DNA from: Mesorhizobium kowhaii
GTDB lineage: Bacteria > Pseudomonadota > Alphaproteobacteria > Rhizobiales > Rhizobiaceae
Reading direction: 5' to 3'
Assembly: GCF_003253745.1 (NCBI RefSeq)
Contig: NZ_MZXV01000062.1
Location: forward strand, 186,001-250,000
DNA length: 64,000 bases
This document shows positions 9,261 through 18,160 of this stretch, piece after piece (the first letter of the stretch is position 1; every line of letters begins with the position of its first letter). Position numbers and translations under genes: made by a program. The notes beneath the pieces were generated by a model. It was given only the letters and a program-made list of their open reading frames with translations. It made no database searches and was not told the origin of the DNA.

Positions 9261-11492
9261 ATGGGGTTGATGAATTGGGAATGGCGCGGCCGGTTTGACA
9301 TCGGCCCGTCTGATCAAGGTCTTGGCGGGCGATCCACGACAAGAGGAATGGCGGCCTTGCTGGCAAGCGTGGCAGCAGTCGCTTTGCTGACGCCACCGGC
9401 CAGCGCCCAGCAGGCGGCCGAGCCGACCGCGGAACAGCAGGCGGCGCAATCACAGAAGGCTGAAGAGGCCAAGCCTGCCCCGGCGGGCGCAACGCTGCTC
9501 GACAAGATCCTGGTGCTGAGCCGCACCGGTGAGACGGCGATCGAATCCCTGGCTTCGGCCAGCCATGTCGACCAGATACAGCTCGACCGCCGCATGGCGA
9601 CGACGCCGAACGAGATGCTGCTGGGTGTGCCCGGTGTCGCGGCGCAGGCCGACGCCAGGCGCGTCAGCACCAGCATCAACATCCGCGGTCTGCAGGATTT
9701 CGGCCGCGTCGCGGTCATCGTCGACGGCGCGCGACAGAATTTCCAGCGTTCCGACCACGGCACGCAGTCGACCTTCTACATCGATCCGGAGCTCGTCAAA
9801 TCCGTCGACGTGATCCGCGGTCCTGTCGCCAACACCTATGGCTCGGGCGCCATTGGTGGCGTCGTCTTCTTCGACACCAAGGATGCTGAGGATTTCCTCA
9901 AGCCGGACGAGACATGGGCTGGTTCCGTCACCGGACGCTATGAGAGCAACGGCAAGGGCTGGACCACCAGCGCCTCCGGCGCCTATCGTTTCAACGAGAA
10001 CTGGGACGCGCTCGGCAACATCGTCTACCGCAACTATGACGACTACAAGGATGGCGGTGGCGACACCGTCAAGGGCACCGGCTTCGATGTGCTGAGCGGC
10101 CTGCTCAAGACCACCATCCGGCCGACCGACAACAGTGAACTGAAGCTCGGCTGGGTCGGCTCAAGCGATGGCTGGAACGAGATCAGCCGCGGCGTGCCGG
10201 TGAATGATGTCGACCTGAAGTCGAACACCTTCACGGCCCGCTACAACGTCACCGACGAAGACAAGAGCTGGCTCGATCTCCACATCAACACCTCCTACAA
10301 CAAGACCAACCTCGACCTGACCAGCCTTGTCCCGCAGAACCGCTTTGACCCAGTCACCGGTCTTCCCGTGGTACTGCCGACAGGTTCGACGTCGACCTTC
10401 GATGTCGGCACGACCAGCATCGACATCTGGAACACGTCCAGATTCGAGACTGCCAGCGTCGCGCACGAACTGACCTATGGCGGTGACTGGGTAGGCGACA
10501 ACGTCAAGACCGGCGGCACAGCCGGCGGCGACAGTTTCTACACGCCTTCGGGCAAGCGCAACGTTTCCGGCGCCTATGTCCAGGACAAGCTCACCTGGGA
10601 CTGGCTCGAAGTCATCGCCGGGCTGCGTTACGACAATTACAGCCTCAAGGATGACACCCACGAGACATCGGGCGACAGGGTGTCGCCACGCATCACCGTC
10701 GGCGTCTCGCCCTTCGAAAGCGCTGGCCTTGCCGGCCTGCAGTTCTACGGCACCTACGCGGAAGGCTACCGGTCGCCCTCGCTGACGGAGACGCTGATCA
10801 GCGGCAACCATCCGGCGGGCGTCTCTTTCCCGTTCCTGCCCAACCCCAATTTGCGGCCTGAAACCGCCAAGACGACGGAATTCGGCGTCAACTACAAGCA
10901 AAATGACATCCTGGAGGCCGGCGACGCGCTCCGTCTCAAGGCAGCCTATTTCAACAACAACGTCGACGACTATATCGAAGGCGTGACGCTGTCGCCGTTC
11001 GACCCGACCAGCGGCTGTCCGTTCGGCCCGGGCATCCCGATCTGCTTCCAGTACCAGAATTTCGCCAAGGCCAAGATCAACGGCTTCGAGATGGAAGGCG
11101 TTTACGATGCGGCGTGGGGCTACGCCGGACTTTCCGCCTCGATCATCAATGGTCACACCATATCCTATGAAGGTGACCGGGCTGATCTGGCCACCATCCC
11201 GTCCTCCCAGGTCACCGCCCAGCTCGGCCTGCGCTTCCTCGAGGACAAGCTCACCGTCGGCGGCGAGGTGCAGTACAATGGCAAGCCGAAGGGCAATGCG
11301 GTGGCCAAGGACTATACGCTGGTCAACGCCTTCGCCAGCTATCAGGCGACCGACAATCTGAAGGTCGATTTCCGCGCCGACAATCTGTTCGATGTCAAAT
11401 ACGCCAACCCGTTGAACGGCAGCACCACGGTTGCGGTCTACGAACCGGGCGTCACGCTGAAGCTGGCGGCAACCATGCGCTTTGGAGGCTGA
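9261..11492 (+). CDS. hmuR: TonB-dependent outer-membrane heme receptor
   Basis: A 743-residue outer-membrane receptor. After an extended signal region (hydrophobic AALLASVAAVALLTPPASA) comes a TonB-box-like segment near DKILVLS, then the plug domain (NIRGLQDFGRVAVIVDGARQ, VIRGPVANTYGSGAIGGVV) and a beta-barrel that ends in an aromatic/glycine strand (LAATMRFGG). The heme-receptor signature is present: YRSP in place of FRAP, a conserved His in GNHPAG, and NPNL before RPETAKTTEFG. ATG at 9261 is chosen because GGAG is seven bases upstream; an ATG at 9207 is possible. It is divergent from hmuP. Confidence 0.9.
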   Translation: MGLMNWEWRGRFDIGPSDQGLGGRSTTRGMAALLASVAAVALLTPPASAQQAAEPTAEQQAAQSQKAEEAKPAPAGATLLDKILVLSRTGETAIESLASASHVDQIQLDRRMATTPNEMLLGVPGVAAQADARRVSTSINIRGLQDFGRVAVIVDGARQNFQRSDHGTQSTFYIDPELVKSVDVIRGPVANTYGSGAIGGVVFFDTKDAEDFLKPDETWAGSVTGRYESNGKGWTTSASGAYRFNENWDALGNIVYRNYDDYKDGGGDTVKGTGFDVLSGLLKTTIRPTDNSELKLGWVGSSDGWNEISRGVPVNDVDLKSNTFTARYNVTDEDKSWLDLHINTSYNKTNLDLTSLVPQNRFDPVTGLPVVLPTGSTSTFDVGTTSIDIWNTSRFETASVAHELTYGGDWVGDNVKTGGTAGGDSFYTPSGKRNVSGAYVQDKLTWDWLEVIAGLRYDNYSLKDDTHETSGDRVSPRITVGVSPFESAGLAGLQFYGTYAEGYRSPSLTETLISGNHPAGVSFPFLPNPNLRPETAKTTEFGVNYKQNDILEAGDALRLKAAYFNNNVDDYIEGVTLSPFDPTSGCPFGPGIPICFQYQNFAKAKINGFEMEGVYDAAWGYAGLSASIINGHTISYEGDRADLATIPSSQVTAQLGLRFLEDKLTVGGEVQYNGKPKGNAVAKDYTLVNAFASYQATDNLKVDFRADNLFDVKYANPLNGSTTVAVYEPGVTLKLAATMRFGG

Positions 11493-11497
11493 CGGCA

Positions 11498-11941
11498 ATG
11501 ACGAGCTTGACGACATCGCTTCGTCTGCTGACCTCGGCGTTGGCGATGTCGCTTGCGATGGTTCCGGCGTGGGCTGAGCAGTCCGTGCCGGTCCCCGCAC
11601 TGACCCTCGAACTCAATGGCGCGCAAGCCTCCGACAAGGGCTGCCGCCTGACCTTCGTGGTCAGCAACAATCTTGGCGCCGACCTTTCCAAGGCGGCGTT
11701 CGAGATCGCATTGTTCAACCAAGCCGGTGTCGTCGACCGGTTGACCGTCCTCGACTTCAAGGAACTGCCGGCGGGCAAGACCAAGGTGACACGTTTTGAC
11801 CTGGCCGGCACCGACTGCGCCAAGGTCAGCCGCGTGCTGATCAACAGCGCAACGGAATGCGCTGGCACCGGCGTTGAACCGAATGCCTGCATGCGCAAGC
11901 TGAAGACGGACACCAAGACCGGTATCGCTTTCGGCGTCTGA
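11498..11941 (+). CDS. Uncharacterised secreted protein in the heme-uptake cluster
   Basis: A 147-residue protein that I cannot assign to a named family. It has a clear signal peptide (LLTSALAMSLAMVPAWA, cleavage near residue 26), then about 120 residues predicted to be mostly beta, with four cysteines (in KGCRL, TDCAK, TECAG, NACMR) that could form two disulfides in the periplasm. It begins five bases after the heme receptor stop and is followed by tonB, so it is almost certainly co-expressed with heme uptake. A periplasmic accessory to the receptor or to TonB is a guess from context only. Confidence 0.75.
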   Translation: MTSLTTSLRLLTSALAMSLAMVPAWAEQSVPVPALTLELNGAQASDKGCRLTFVVSNNLGADLSKAAFEIALFNQAGVVDRLTVLDFKELPAGKTKVTRFDLAGTDCAKVSRVLINSATECAGTGVEPNACMRKLKTDTKTGIAFGV

Positions 11942-12018
11942 AGTGGGACTGCATCCCGCATTCCTGCAAAACGCAGTGGCATGGCCTCGGCCGGCTTGTC
12001 GTTTGGACCAAGCGATCT

Positions 12019-12033
12019 TGATTTGACAAATCC
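12019..12033. promoter_or_regulatory. Near-match IRO box upstream of tonB
   Basis: TGATTTGACAAATCC differs from TGA-N9-TCA by the last base only and sits 32 bases before the preferred tonB start at 12065. If tonB began at the earlier ATG (11981) this would be coding. The regulatory look of the stretch is one reason for choosing the later start. Weak on its own. Confidence 0.25.
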
Positions 12034-12064
12034 GCACGGGTCGCTGCAGGTCTCGTCCCGCGAC

Positions 12065-13045
12065 ATGCGTGACATCAGTCCTCTCCCCGAAGCCGGCGCT
12101 GAGCTGGCGATAGTACCAGCCGAGCCGCTTGCGCCGCCGCGGCCATCGGCCTGGAACCGCAAATGGACGGCGGCGATCGTCGCCTCCTGCCTGCTCCATG
12201 CCGCGGTGGCGGCGGCTTTTCTGATTTCGCCTTCAGGGACATTCGATACCCAGGGCGCCATGCAGTCGGAAGGCAGCGATCAGTCGGGCACAAATGTTGT
12301 CGGCAGCGCACTGGATCGGGAACCGGCAGTAATGAAGGTCACGCTGGTGCCGAACCCGCAACCGACCAAACCAGAGCCGGTAAAGGCAGCCAGGCCGACG
12401 CCACCAACCGAACCTTCCCAGCCCGCGAGGGACGCGACAAAGCAGCCCGTCGAGCCTTTGCCGGAAGCCGTTAAACAACCAGCGGTGACGCCGGACATAC
12501 TGGTGGCCGGCGCCCCACGCTCCGATGACCAGAGCGTGGCTCCGAAGACTGAGACGCCGGCACAGCCGACTGTTCAGGCCGAAAGTACCGAGGCGCCTGC
12601 CGCCGTTCCAGAGCAGCCACCGATCCCAAGCGCCAGGCCAAGTCCGGCAGCCGCGCCGCCCAGAACCAGCCAATCGGATGAGAAGCGCGGCACGGCGGAC
12701 GGCCAGGACCGGTTGGCGCAGGCAGCCAGCAAGGGCAAAAAGCAGAAAGAGGCAGGCCGCGCCGCGGAAGACAGCTACCGCGGCGACGTCATCAGAAAGC
12801 TCAGCCGTGTCAATCGTGGCGTTCCGCCTTCAGTGCAATTGGCCGCTCGCAACAATGCCGTTGTGACATTCGCCATAGGCAGCCGTGGCGGCATCGATGA
12901 CCTGCGCATTCTGCAGAGCTCCGGATCGCCAAACTTCGATCAAGTCGTGCTCGGCATCGTCCGCAAGGCTGCGCCCTTCCCGCCAATTCCATCACAAGCC
13001 GCAAGCAATAGTTTGGTGTTCGAGGCCGAAATCGGCCCATTTTGA
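12065..13045 (+). CDS. tonB: TonB, energy transducer for outer-membrane uptake
   Basis: A 326-residue protein with TonB architecture: a short cytoplasmic N-terminus, one membrane anchor (AAIVASCLLHAAVAAAFLI), a long proline-, glutamate- and alanine-rich periplasmic spacer, and a C-terminal TonB domain beginning YRGDVIRKLSRVNRGVPPSV and ending SLVFEAEIGPF. It couples the proton-motive force, through ExbB/ExbD, to the heme receptor; no exbB or exbD gene is in this window. The start at 12065 (MRDISPLPE) is preferred to 11981 because the extra residues do not look like protein. Confidence 0.85.
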   Translation: MRDISPLPEAGAELAIVPAEPLAPPRPSAWNRKWTAAIVASCLLHAAVAAAFLISPSGTFDTQGAMQSEGSDQSGTNVVGSALDREPAVMKVTLVPNPQPTKPEPVKAARPTPPTEPSQPARDATKQPVEPLPEAVKQPAVTPDILVAGAPRSDDQSVAPKTETPAQPTVQAESTEAPAAVPEQPPIPSARPSPAAAPPRTSQSDEKRGTADGQDRLAQAASKGKKQKEAGRAAEDSYRGDVIRKLSRVNRGVPPSVQLAARNNAVVTFAIGSRGGIDDLRILQSSGSPNFDQVVLGIVRKAAPFPPIPSQAASNSLVFEAEIGPF

Positions 13046-13105
13046 ATGTGCACAGAACAAACTGCTGCGGCGCCAACCATCAACATCCGCATGAAAGGAA
13101 CCGCC

Positions 13106-13420
13106 ATGTACATCGCCATGAACCGCTTCAAGGTGCAGAACGGCTCGGAGGCTGACTTCGAAGCCGTCTGGAAGAACCGCGATTCCAGCCTTGCGGAGAT
13201 GGCAGGCTTCCGGGAATTCCATCTGCTGCGCGGCCCGGTCAACGAGGCTGAAGGCTACACGCTGTTTGCCTCGCACACGGTGTGGGCGAGCCACGATGAT
13301 TTTGTCGCCTGGACCAAATCGGAGAATTTTCGCGCCGCCCACAGAAATGTCGGCACGACGAAAGTCCACTATCTCGGCCATCCGCAATTCGAGGGCTTTT
13401 CCGTCGTGGAAGGTGCCTGA
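13106..13420 (+). CDS. IsdG/HmuQ-type heme-degrading monooxygenase
   Basis: A 104-residue ferredoxin-fold monooxygenase. It begins MYIAMNRFKVQNGSEADFE and carries the Asn-Trp-His set of IsdG-type heme oxygenases at N6, W69 and H79; the ten-residue Trp-His spacing matches IsdG. Such enzymes open heme and release iron in the cytoplasm, and HmuQ/HmuD of Bradyrhizobium are the rhizobial examples. It follows tonB by 60 bases, with AAAGGA before the start, which completes a heme import-and-use block. Annotation as a generic antibiotic biosynthesis monooxygenase would be the non-specific alternative. Confidence 0.8.
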   Translation: MYIAMNRFKVQNGSEADFEAVWKNRDSSLAEMAGFREFHLLRGPVNEAEGYTLFASHTVWASHDDFVAWTKSENFRAAHRNVGTTKVHYLGHPQFEGFSVVEGA

Positions 13421-13421
13421 G

Positions 13422-13794
13422 ATGACAAAGCCTCGCGAGGACCCCGCGCGCAGCATTCCGGTCCTGCCCTCACCCGACATTGTGGAGACGCCGCGATTTC
13501 TATCGCGACGAGCTCGCCTTCGGTGTCGTCGAGCCGGAGATGGACGACTATCTGATCGTGCGCCGTGGCGACATCGAAATCCATTTCTGGAAGAGTGACG
13601 ACCGCAAGCTTCCAGAAGTCTCGTCCTGCTACATCAGGGGCGGCGAGGTGCCGGCACTGCATGCCGAATTTTCAGCGCGCGGGGTGGGGCAGCTCAGTCC
13701 GTTCACCTTGCGGCCGTGGAACATGAAGGAATTCTATATCCGGGACCCGCACGGCAATTTGCTGAGGTTCGGCTGCGCACCCGAAGAGGTGTGA
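13422..13794 (+). pseudogene. VOC/glyoxalase-fold gene with a frameshift
   Basis: A small VOC (glyoxalase/bleomycin-resistance) gene broken by one extra base. From ATG 13422 the frame gives MTKPREDPARSIPVLPSPDI, a normal VOC start, then runs out of homology at the TTT at 13497-13499. Removing one T there gives RFYRDELAFGVVEPEMDDYL, the expected VOC strand, and joins the second frame that ends at 13794 with FYIRDPHGNLLRFG. The gene would overlap the end of the heme monooxygenase gene almost directly (TGA then ATG one base later). It is either a true recent pseudogene or a sequencing error in a T run. Confidence 0.8.
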
Positions 13795-13810
13795 GCAGCC
13801 GGCCATTGGA

Positions 13811-13885
13811 GCAATTCCAGGAAAAGTGTGAAACGGTTTTCCCGGGAAAAGCGCGTAGCGCTTTCCCTTAGGGAATTGCGTCAAA
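13811..13885. repeat. 75-bp palindromic intergenic repeat, copy 1
   Basis: A 75-base element identical except for one base (a T/C difference inside the final palindrome) to 58174-58248. It is bounded by GCAATTCC and GGAATTGC in inverted orientation and contains a second palindrome, GGGAAAAGCGC then GCGCTTTCCC. It lies between the broken VOC gene and the putA stop. This is the size and form of rhizobial RIME-like elements. Confidence 0.85.
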
Positions 13886-13895
13886 ACAAAGAGAT

Positions 13896-13935
13896 AGAGC
13901 GGTTCTGCGTTTCCGTGAAACGATGAACCGCTCTA
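13896..13935. repeat. Palindromic module over the putA stop; possible terminator
   Basis: AGAGCGGTTC and GAACCGCTCT form the outer arms and CGTTTC/GAAACG the inner arms of a nearly perfect 40-base hairpin. Its outer arm contains the putA stop codon (13933-13935). It may act as the putA transcript end, although no clean T run follows. It directly adjoins the 75-bp repeat, so the two look like modules of one mosaic element. Confidence 0.6.
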
Positions 13936-16900
13936 GGAGCCGGCCAGCAGGCTGGCATTGCCGCCTGCCGCGGTGGTGTCGACGCAGACGGCGCGTTCAT
14001 GCGCATAGGCCGCCGGGTTGAGCACCTCGCTGACCAGCGACACGATTGGGCCGGTGCGGTCGGCGATGACCTTGCGCACGATACGGGCAGCCTCCGGTGT
14101 GCCCGAGAAAGCAACGACATCGACGCGCAGCGAGCGCGCTTCGACCGGATCAGGCCGGCCGTCTATGGCGGCCAGCGGCAGGCCCTTGCCGGTCAACGCC
14201 GAGAGTGCCGCCGGTGCGCCGGGCGCCACCGCCAGCACCGCATTGCCGGCAGCGAGCGCCTGGATCGTCTGCGCGAGCAGCGTGTCGCCATCCGGGCCAA
14301 GGCACAGCACCCTTCCGCGCGGTGACAGCGACAGCGTGTTGGCCTCGCCGGTCGGCCCGGGCAGGTCGACCTGGCCGAAGTCGATGCCGGCGGCGGCACC
14401 AATCGCCGCCGCACCCTTGCCGCGCAGATGCTTCCTTAGAATGGCGACCCGGTCGGGCCGCGTCGACCAGCCGCCCAACGTCGGATCGGGCAGATTGTCG
14501 GCTAGTTCGGTCGCCGTCACCTTGTGGCCTTCGGCAATGTGCGTGCCGGCCTCCGGCCCTTTGCGGAAGCGGCGGAGATAGTGCGGGCCGCCGGCCTTCG
14601 GCCCGGTGCCTGACAGCCCCTCGCCGCCAAATGGCTGCGAACCGACGACGGCGCCGATCTGGTTGCGGTTGACATAGATGTTGCCGGCATGGATGCCGTC
14701 GACGAAATGCTGCACGCGGCCCTCGATGCGGGTGTGCAGGCCGAAGGTCAGGCCATAGCCCTTGCGGTTGATGGCGGCGATGACTGCATCGATCTCGTCG
14801 GCATCGAACGTGGCGACATGCAGCACCGGCCCGAACACCTCGCGCTCCATGTCCTCGATGCCCTTGACCCGGAAGACATGCGGGGCGACGAAGCGGCCAT
14901 CCTTCGGTGCTTCGAGCTTGGCGATCAGCCGGCCCTGCAGTCCCATCTTCGTGCAGTACTCGCGGATCGAAGTCTGCGCCTCGTCGTCGATGACCGGGCC
15001 GACATCGGTCGAAATCCGCCAGGGGTCACCGATGCTGAGCGCCTCCATGGCGCCCTTCAGCATCTCCAGCATCTTCTTCTCGACGTCCTTCTGCACATAG
15101 AGCACACGCAGCGCCGAGCAGCGCTGGCCAGCGCTCTGGAAGGCCGAGGCCAGGATGTCGCGCACCGCCTGTTCGGGCAGCGCGGTGGAATCGACGATCA
15201 TGGCGTTGAGACCGCCAGTCTCGGCGATGAGCATGGCGTCGGGCGCGGCTGTCTCGGCCAGTTGCTTCTCGATCAGCTTGGCGACCTCGGTCGAGCCGGT
15301 GAAGCAGACGCCGGCAATGCGTGGATCAGCAGTCAGCGGGCCGCCGACCGAGGGGCCGTCGCCAGGCAGAAGCTGGATGACATCTTCCGGCACACCGGCC
15401 TCGCGCAGCATTTCGACGGCGCGGAAAGCGATCAGTGGCGTCTGTTCGGCCGGCTTGGCGATCACCGAATTGCCGGTGACGAGTGCCGCCGCGATCTGGC
15501 CGGTGAAAATGGCGAGCGGAAAATTCCACGGCGAAATGCAGACGATGGCGCCGCGCGCCTGCGTGCCCGGTTCGGCAATGGCCGCCTCGGCAGCGTAATA
15601 GCGCAGGAAGTCGACCGCCTCGCGCACCTCAGCCACACCGTCGGCCAGCGATTTGCCGGCTTCCCGGGTGGCCAGCGCGAAGAACTCGACGGCGTTGGCC
15701 TCATAGAGATCGGCAGCGCGGTTGAGGATGGCGGCGCGCTCGGCGGCAGGACGCTTTGCCCAGGTCGGCTGTGCCTCGACGGCAATGCGCACGGCGGTCG
15801 CCACCTGCTTGGCGGTGGCTTCGCTGACCGTGCCGACCACTTCGGAAGGCTTGGCCGGATTCACGATCGGCCGCTGCTTGCCATAGCCGGCGGCCCGCGT
15901 GATCGGCTTGGCATGCCAGCGGTCGGGGCCTGCGAACGCCGCCCTGGCCTTGTCGATCGCCGCCAGCGTCACCGTGTCGGTGATATCAAAACCCTTCGAA
16001 TTGCGGCGCCCAGCGCCGAAGATCTGGGAAGGCCGGGCAATCGCCGGATTGGCGGCGGGGCCCTGGTCCTCGACCGTTTCGAGCGGATCGCGGGCGATGT
16101 CCTCCGGCTCGACCTCCTCGTCGGTCAGCTGATGCACGAAGGAGGAATTGGCGCCGTTCTCCAGCAGCCGCCGAACCAGATAGGCAAGCAGATCGGAATG
16201 CGCGCCGACCGGCGCATAGATGCGGCAGCGCGTGCCTTCGGACCGGCGCACGGTCTCGTGCAGCGCCTCGCCCATGCCGTGCAGGCGCTGGAACTCGAAG
16301 GAATCGCGGTCTCCCGACATCGACAGGATGGCGGCGACGGTGTGGGCGTTGTGGGTGGCGAATTGCGGATAGATGCGGTCGGTCATCGACAGCAGCTTTT
16401 TGGCGCAAGCCATGTAGGAGACATCGGTGTTGGCCTTGCGGGTGAAGACTGGATAGCCGGTGAGGCCGAGCGTCTGCGCCCGCTTGATCTCGGTGTCCCA
16501 ATAGGCGCCCTTGACCAGCCGCACCATGATGGTGCGGTCGTATTTCTTGGCCAGCGCATAGAGCCAGTCGATGGCAAAGGCGGCGCGCGGGCCATAGGCC
16601 TGGACGACGACGCCAAAGCCGTTCCAGCCGGCAAGCTCCGGCTCGGCCAGCACGCGCTCGATCACATCGAGCGACAGATCGAGGCGGTCGGCCTCCTCGG
16701 CGTCGATGTTGAGGCCCATGCGCGAATGCCGCGCGGCGAGTGCCAGCGACAACAGCCGCTCGGCCAAGACAGGCAGCATTTCGTCCTTCTGCGCCACCTC
16801 GTAGCGCGGATGCAGTGCCGAAAGCTTGACCGAGATGCCGTGATTCTGGCGAATGTCCGGCCCGTTGGAACCCGCGTCGAGCGAGGAAATCGCGTCGGCA

Positions 16901-17544
16901 TAGGCCTTGTGATAGCGCAGCGCGTCAGCCTCGGTGCGGGCCGCCTCGCCCAGCATGTCGAAGGAATAGAGATAGCCCTTCTGCGTCATCGGCCGGCCGC
17001 GCTTGACGGCCTCGGTGATGGTACGGCCGAGCACGAACTGCTCGCCCATCTCACGCATGGCTGCGGCCACCGCCTTGCGGATGACCGGCTCGCCCAGCCG
17101 GCGCACCATTGAGCGCAGCGTGCCTTCGATGCCGCCCTCGCCTTCATCGAGGACGCGGCCGGTCAGCATAAGCGCCCAGGTCGAGGCATTGACGAAGATG
17201 GAACTCGAACCACCGGAATGCGCCGACCAGTCGTGCGGCGCAATCTTGTCGGCGATGAGATCGTCCATCGTCTCGGTGTCGGGCACGCGCAGCAGCGCCT
17301 CGGCCAGGCACATCAGCGCCACACCTTCCTTGGTGGAAAGGCCATAGGCGGAGAGGAACACTTCCATCAGCCTTGGATCAGATGAGCCGCGCACCGCCCG
17401 CACCAGATCGGCGGCGCGGGCCGAGATCGCCTTGCGGTCTTTCGCGGAAAGCCCGGTCGCCTCGGCCAGTCGCCTCACGGCTTCGTCTTCGTCGGGCAGA
17501 TAGTTGGCGCGGATCTGCTGGCGGATGGCATCAAGCGCTGGCAT
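13933..17544 (-). CDS. putA: PutA, bifunctional proline dehydrogenase / P5C dehydrogenase
   Basis: A 1203-residue enzyme that oxidises proline to glutamate in two steps at the inner membrane face. The N-terminal two-fifths are the FAD proline dehydrogenase barrel (HNAHTVAAIL, QRLHGMGEAL, and RCRIYAPVGAHSDLLAYLVRRLLENG). The rest is the NAD-dependent P5C/glutamate-semialdehyde dehydrogenase, with FQSAGQRCSALRVL holding the catalytic Cys near residue 809, followed by a C-terminal domain. There is no ribbon-helix-helix DNA-binding N-terminus, so regulation must come from elsewhere; the divergent Lrp-type putR is the obvious candidate. ATG at 17544 begins MPALDAIRQQIRANY. Confidence 0.95.
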   Translation of the reverse strand: MPALDAIRQQIRANYLPDEDEAVRRLAEATGLSAKDRKAISARAADLVRAVRGSSDPRLMEVFLSAYGLSTKEGVALMCLAEALLRVPDTETMDDLIADKIAPHDWSAHSGGSSSIFVNASTWALMLTGRVLDEGEGGIEGTLRSMVRRLGEPVIRKAVAAAMREMGEQFVLGRTITEAVKRGRPMTQKGYLYSFDMLGEAARTEADALRYHKAYADAISSLDAGSNGPDIRQNHGISVKLSALHPRYEVAQKDEMLPVLAERLLSLALAARHSRMGLNIDAEEADRLDLSLDVIERVLAEPELAGWNGFGVVVQAYGPRAAFAIDWLYALAKKYDRTIMVRLVKGAYWDTEIKRAQTLGLTGYPVFTRKANTDVSYMACAKKLLSMTDRIYPQFATHNAHTVAAILSMSGDRDSFEFQRLHGMGEALHETVRRSEGTRCRIYAPVGAHSDLLAYLVRRLLENGANSSFVHQLTDEEVEPEDIARDPLETVEDQGPAANPAIARPSQIFGAGRRNSKGFDITDTVTLAAIDKARAAFAGPDRWHAKPITRAAGYGKQRPIVNPAKPSEVVGTVSEATAKQVATAVRIAVEAQPTWAKRPAAERAAILNRAADLYEANAVEFFALATREAGKSLADGVAEVREAVDFLRYYAAEAAIAEPGTQARGAIVCISPWNFPLAIFTGQIAAALVTGNSVIAKPAEQTPLIAFRAVEMLREAGVPEDVIQLLPGDGPSVGGPLTADPRIAGVCFTGSTEVAKLIEKQLAETAAPDAMLIAETGGLNAMIVDSTALPEQAVRDILASAFQSAGQRCSALRVLYVQKDVEKKMLEMLKGAMEALSIGDPWRISTDVGPVIDDEAQTSIREYCTKMGLQGRLIAKLEAPKDGRFVAPHVFRVKGIEDMEREVFGPVLHVATFDADEIDAVIAAINRKGYGLTFGLHTRIEGRVQHFVDGIHAGNIYVNRNQIGAVVGSQPFGGEGLSGTGPKAGGPHYLRRFRKGPEAGTHIAEGHKVTATELADNLPDPTLGGWSTRPDRVAILRKHLRGKGAAAIGAAAGIDFGQVDLPGPTGEANTLSLSPRGRVLCLGPDGDTLLAQTIQALAAGNAVLAVAPGAPAALSALTGKGLPLAAIDGRPDPVEARSLRVDVVAFSGTPEAARIVRKVIADRTGPIVSLVSEVLNPAAYAHERAVCVDTTAAGGNASLLAGS

Positions 17545-17706
17545 GGCGGTCCCATGGATCGAGCAAAGGGGATCGGGCCGGCGGTCACCGGACCGAATGG
17601 CGCAAGCTAGCACAGGTGCGAATTTCAGTCGGTCCGAAGAAATCGACACTTTGGGTCATTCGATCTATCATTGCGGTCCAGAATTGGCAGATGGACTGCA
17701 CTTTCG

Positions 17707-18159
17707 ATGACAGAAGACCAATTGGACCGCATCGACAGGAACATCTTGTCGGCATTGGCAAGCGATGGCCGGCTTTCGATGTCCGAACTGGCGGCAAAGG
17801 TCGGCCTGTCGAAGACGCCGGTACAGGCGCGGGTGAAGCGGCTGGAGAAGGACGGCTACATCAGGGGTTACCAGGCGATCATCGACCGCGAGCGCATGGG
17901 CGAAGGCCATGTCGCCTTCGTCCAGGTGAAACTGTCCGACACCCGATCAGCCGCGCTCGATGCCTTCAACCGGTCCGTGCAGGGGGTGCCGGAGATCGAG
18001 CAGTGCCACATGATGGCGTCGAGCTTCGACTACCTGCTGAAGGTCCGCACCCGGGATATCGCCGCCTATCGCCGCGTGCTTGGCGAGCGCATCTCGGCCT
18101 TGCCCCATGTCGCCCAGACCTCGACCTTCGTGGCGATGGAGACGGTGAAGGACCGGTAG
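17707..18159 (+). CDS. putR: PutR, Lrp/AsnC-family activator of proline catabolism
   Basis: A 150-residue Lrp/AsnC regulator: helix-turn-helix in residues 1-60 (IDRNILSALASDGRLSMSELAAKVGLSKTPVQARVKRLEKDG) and a C-terminal RAM ligand-binding domain. It is divergent from putA across 162 bases, the standard alphaproteobacterial putA/putR layout, in which PutR senses proline and activates putA. ATG at 17707 is preferred to an earlier in-frame ATG because Lrp proteins begin close to this point. Confidence 0.9.
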   Translation: MTEDQLDRIDRNILSALASDGRLSMSELAAKVGLSKTPVQARVKRLEKDGYIRGYQAIIDRERMGEGHVAFVQVKLSDTRSAALDAFNRSVQGVPEIEQCHMMASSFDYLLKVRTRDIAAYRRVLGERISALPHVAQTSTFVAMETVKDR

Positions 18160-18160
18160 A

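Noticed and set aside
13046..13105. Earlier start for the heme monooxygenase (MCTEQTAAAP)
   Set aside because: The family begins at MYIAMNRF and AAAGGA lies just before that ATG; the extra 20 residues have no family match.
14689..17112. An 807-codon open frame on the plus strand opposite putA
   Set aside because: It is the antisense shadow of a high-GC gene: no domain, no ribosome site, and putA on the other strand is unmistakable. The same applies to the 632-codon frame opposite the caspase-TPR gene (24766-26664) and similar long antisense frames.
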